Shown piece after piece: positions 60,802-64,000 of a stretch of DNA of 64,000 nucleotides. The notes beneath the pieces were generated by a model that worked only from the letters and a program-made list of their open reading frames with translations, had not been told where the DNA came from and searched no databases. Every line of letters begins with the position of its first letter. Position 1 is the first letter of the stretch. The position numbers and the translations under genes are program-made. Source of the DNA: Nomia melanderi (Eukaryota > Arthropoda > Insecta > Hymenoptera > Halictidae); the NCBI RefSeq assembly GCF_051020985.1, contig NC_135003.1, positions 6,999,501 through 7,063,500 on the forward strand, given 5' to 3'.

Positions 60802-61417
60802 GTAGGAAAGGTTACGGAAGTGTCGCGATAAGACACGACGCGTGTGTTAGATACACACGAAATTCGCACAGCTTCCAAGAACGAATGGACCAATTCCCAG
60901 GTAGCTCGTAGGTCGCCGTATCTACAGGTGCGTCCCGGTTCCATGCTTCATGTCTGTCTTGGGACGCATAGCTGCGTGCGGGCGCAGAACGTGCAAGTTA
61001 ATTATACGGATGCAGTCGATATCACGGTTACAAGCCCGCAGCGCAGCCTGCGATAACTCATATTATATTCTGATTATTTGATAAAGATCGGTTCCACGGT
61101 GCATTCCAACTATTCCGTTTCTCGTTGGGAACATTTTCCAATTAGCACGCAAACACTAAATTCAAGTTATTAGCAGTACTCTTCGCAAATAAAAGATCCT
61201 AAAACTAACAGAATCTTCTCTATATTTTAACAACATGCCGTATTAATACAGTCGAAATCAATTTTAATTAAAACAGTTTCATCCAAACTATAAATAGGAT
61301 TCCAGAAGTGGGTCATAATCAGAATTCAATATTCAACGTCATATTCTGTGTAACGTAATTAGACATGAAACATTGAAATAAAATACCTCTATACATTGAA
61401 CCGTATACACTTTCTAT
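60802..61417. other. Non-coding stretch
   Basis: CpG-rich to about 61060, then AT-rich. No recognisable gene. Confidence 0.4.
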
Positions 61418-61899
61418 TTAACCTTTTGCGGACTACCGTCGCAAATATGTTCTGCGTAAACCATCTATCCGCCCGATAAATTTATACATGTGTTCAGCAA
61501 ACAGAATTGATAGAGCCGAAAGGCTCATACATGAGTCGCTCAGAAGCAAATGCGGTTAAGTTCATTTTTTGATATTTTCTGATTTTTGTAAATCTTAATA
61601 AAATAAATAATTTTTTAAAATAATCTTTAGTTATTAAAAAACTTACTCGTTCCTTCGTTTTTTCTAGATCAGAAAGCCCTCCCTCTTATAGCTTCTGAAT
61701 ATGTTATATAATAATTTCGGAAGCCAAAACATTAATATTCTCAATTTTTGTTTTCTGGATTTAACCGCATTGGCTTCTGAACGACTCATATGTGTCCCAC
61801 GTAAAGCCATTGCTGTGACCGATGAACCCATATATACGCCCGACGAACACAATTGAAGAACCGAACTAACTTCGAATCGTCCTGTTCGCAAAGAGTTAA
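61418..61899. mobile_element. TTAA-type MITE, family F, copy 2 (split by a nested MITE)
   Basis: Bounded by TTAA on both sides. Left end TTAACCTTTTGCGGACTA; the right end in reverse is TTAACTCTTTGCGAACAGG. Removing the nested family G element leaves about 220 bp, similar to the 206 bp of copy 1. Non-coding; the 75-codon minus-strand frame across the junction is incidental. Confidence 0.72.
61531..61789 (+). mobile_element. Palindromic MITE, family G, copy 2 (nested)
   Basis: Left end ATGAGTCGCTCAGAAGCAAA; the right end in reverse is ATGAGTCGTTCAGAAGCCAA, about 28 of 30 bases matching. It aligns with copy 1 at 19220-19465 along its whole length. Located inside family F copy 2. Confidence 0.87.
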
Positions 61900-62924
61900 T
61901 AAAACCATTAATTTAATCGATTGTAAGCTAATTTTAGTGAAGGAAAAGTCGAACGCTTTGTCCAAAGCGTCTCCAGATGCAATAAACGGAGCAAGAACCA
62001 CGCTGACAAGAAGAGATCCTCTGGTTAAGCAGTACCCTTCTCAGAGCACTCTGTCTGTAGCAATCGAGCTAGTAACATCGAGTAAAAAGAATCTTACTTA
62101 ACCACGTTTTACCATTTTATATACGCCTACAAAATCCTATCTTACACGATACTTTATATAATACCCTGACGAACATATGCAAGGAAAGAATTTTCGAGCG
62201 CGAAGGGTTAATCCGAACGAGGGGATTCACCAATTTCCCTAGGATGATTCTTTCAAGACGGTGCGCTCGATTCGAAATACGGCAGGGTCTAATTGGTCAC
62301 GCGCGGGGTCCCGATAAATGGTCAAGTCGGGCCACCACGTTCTGACCATAACCGAGAAGTTGGCCGGTAGCACGCGCCGGTTAAGACGTTAGCAGCTGCC
62401 GGGATAAGGCGTTCAAGCTTCCGAGGGCCACCGAAATACGACACAGCCGGCACAATGCGCGTGATAATCGAGCAAGTAAGGCATACAGGCCATTCAACGG
62501 CCGGGCAACTAATAACACAACTCGGCGCGAGAGTTCGGTCGTCGGGGTGGCCACCCCCTCGGGGAATTTCCTTGCGCAAGCGGTTAGAGACCCCTATAAT
62601 TCACGTAGTCAGGAATCGTGTCCACTCTAAGCAAATAATATCCTTTCCAACGGTGCAGTGGACCGACGGTCATGTTTCAGGGGAATGTCTCGTGAGGGGA
62701 ATTTCGCGGTGAAAGAATCGACTTTAGAAGCGGGTTCTGCGTGGAGAATTAAAGACGACGTGGAAGCTTTTCTTCTTTATTAAGCATTCAACGCGCAGGC
62801 CCCGTTGTGAATTCTTTTCTAATGGAAGGAGATATTTATTTTCGAAAGAACCTTGGAGTTCCTATCGATTCGAGTTCGAAGTACTTTCGTCGAGACACAT
62901 TGGGGAGTTTTATATTTCTCAGTC
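61900..62924. other. Non-coding stretch with an isolated TTAA-element end
   Basis: CGAGCGCGAAGGGTTAA at about 62193-62209 is a good match to the right end of the CCCTTTGCGCTCG class, but no left end was found. 62220-62720 is CpG-rich. No gene is supported. Confidence 0.4.
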
Positions 62925-63138
62925 ACCACTTGATTTGATATAACTAAATTGTAAAGTCTTATGTAAAGCATTAAGCTTTGAATAATGTCAAAATGTTTGA
63001 ATCGATATGTGAAATATTGGAATAAAATAGCTTTGTTCCTTAATTTATGAATGTTGGTAGTTAGTTTCGGACAATGTTGTATATATCTCGTAAATGTTGA
63101 ATATTTCTAGTAAAAAGCTTTCGAGTGCAAAGGGTTAA
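62925..63138 (+). mobile_element. TTAA-type MITE, family B, copy 2 (left end lost)
   Basis: The right end GAGTGCAAAGGGTTAA and the interior align with the nested copy at 12539-12785 (CAGTCACCACTTGATTTGAT, AATCGATATGTGAAATATT, GAATATTTCTAGTAAAAAG). The first 25 bases or so of the family are missing or replaced, so this copy is truncated. Confidence 0.82.
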
Positions 63139-63792
63139 CTTTGTGAAGGAATATAAGGTTCCAAACCCGGCGCAATTATTTTCAAATTCGACCCAAATAT
63201 CGTACATCTAAGACTTTTTATTTTAACACATTCACGCTGATGATATTCAATTTGAGTTGGTACGTAAATAGTTCATTCTAACCGACGATTATTATGAAAG
63301 GAGAAGGCGATATTATTTCCAAAAAGTTCCCCTCGGGGAATCGATTTTTCACAGAGCAGACCGCAGAACGAATCATTCCGCGCGCAGTGTAACGATTCAT
63401 CCTATCAAATATTTGCCCCGAGGAATTTCGATGCTCGTCAATCGATCAGCCATTGTTGCCGATAGCTTTTCGTCAATTTGAATAACAATAATCGCGTGCA
63501 GGTGGGTCGCCGTGCGATTTCCCGATGGAACTGTCGTTCATCGATACCGAAAGGAAATCGGGTCAGGCAAATTTCCGCGCTTTTTGTGTCGCGGGAAGTG
63601 TCACGGTTTTAACGAGCCATTTGATCAGTGATGCACGACCTTTTGCGCAAAAATGGCTGCATACCATACATTAGTCGTGGGCTGTAACAACGAATTCTCA
63701 TTTCCTTCAATGTTATAAACAATTATTAAGCAAAAAAGAATGGCGTAAAGAGAAATTCTGTGGAGTAATTCTAAAAAGTTCGGTAAGCAGTT
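63139..63792. other. Non-coding stretch
   Basis: Mixed, CpG-rich at about 63330-63650. TTAACACATTCACGC at about 63225 resembles an element end but lacks a partner. No recognisable gene. Confidence 0.4.
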
Positions 63793-64000
63793 TTAACCTG
63801 TTAACTGTGGAATTTAATTTGAAAAGTTTCTCGTTTTGCGCGCAATAAAGTAAAAAAATGAAGTGTATATTTGTCAAACACAGGACGAATACACCTAGGA
63901 TATATTTTAATGAAAAACCAAAGTAAAACATAAAAGAATTACGTGCTTATCTAAAAAAAATAAAGAATTCGTCGTTGAAAGAATTAGTATCATTTTGATT
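63793..64000 (+). mobile_element. TTAA-type MITE, family N, copy 2 (runs off the window)
   Basis: Left end TTAACCTGTTAACTGTGG. The sequence follows copy 1 at 59445-59695 to the last base of the window, so the right end must lie just beyond. Confidence 0.8.

Overview
This window looks like 64 kb of non-coding DNA from an insect nuclear genome. Very AT-rich stretches alternate every one to three kb with CpG-rich, TCG/CGA-rich islands. There are no operons, ribosome-binding sites or long conserved reading frames, and short inverted-repeat DNA transposons are abundant. The CpG-rich mosaic base composition suggests a hymenopteran, perhaps a bee, but no host gene was recognised that would confirm this.

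No host protein-coding gene, tRNA or rRNA could be supported. The longest open frames sit in the CpG-rich islands, overlap on both strands and resemble no family I recognise. I read them as by-products of composition. The window is therefore either intergenic or the inside of a very long intron. One weak exon candidate (17580-17703) is recorded: a signal-peptide-like frame ending at a consensus splice donor.

The one recognisable protein gene is a Tc1-like (DD34E) transposase at 20674-21672. It lies in a complete 1,268-bp element (20513-21780) with 35-bp terminal inverted repeats and TA target duplications. A single in-frame TGA interrupts it between the second and third catalytic acidic residues. 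The element has landed inside an older miniature element that matches an uninterrupted relative at 12135-12342.

The dominant structure is a crowd of about two dozen miniature inverted-repeat elements (MITEs) of roughly 200-320 bp. Most are bounded by TTAA, the target duplication typical of piggyBac-type elements. They fall into several families (here A to P) with unrelated interiors but convergent ends. One class begins TTAACCCTTTGC and the other TTAACACTAAAAC/TTAACACTAAACG. No piggyBac-like transposase is visible. Nesting gives a relative insertion order: B in A, Tc1 in K, G in F2, P in J2. A TA-flanked MITE (3546-3760) and a two-copy palindromic family (G) complete the set.

Non-transposon repeats include a 3-copy array of about 155 bp whose units each carry a GC hairpin with changed but still pairing stems (32150-32500). 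There is also a 155-bp tandem array (36955-37430), an 85-bp duplication (29113-29281), a diverged 0.2-kb duplication (34940/35487), several microsatellites and a perfect 20-bp palindrome (25712-25731). Stretches between these entries are described as gap entries, mostly without identifiable genes.
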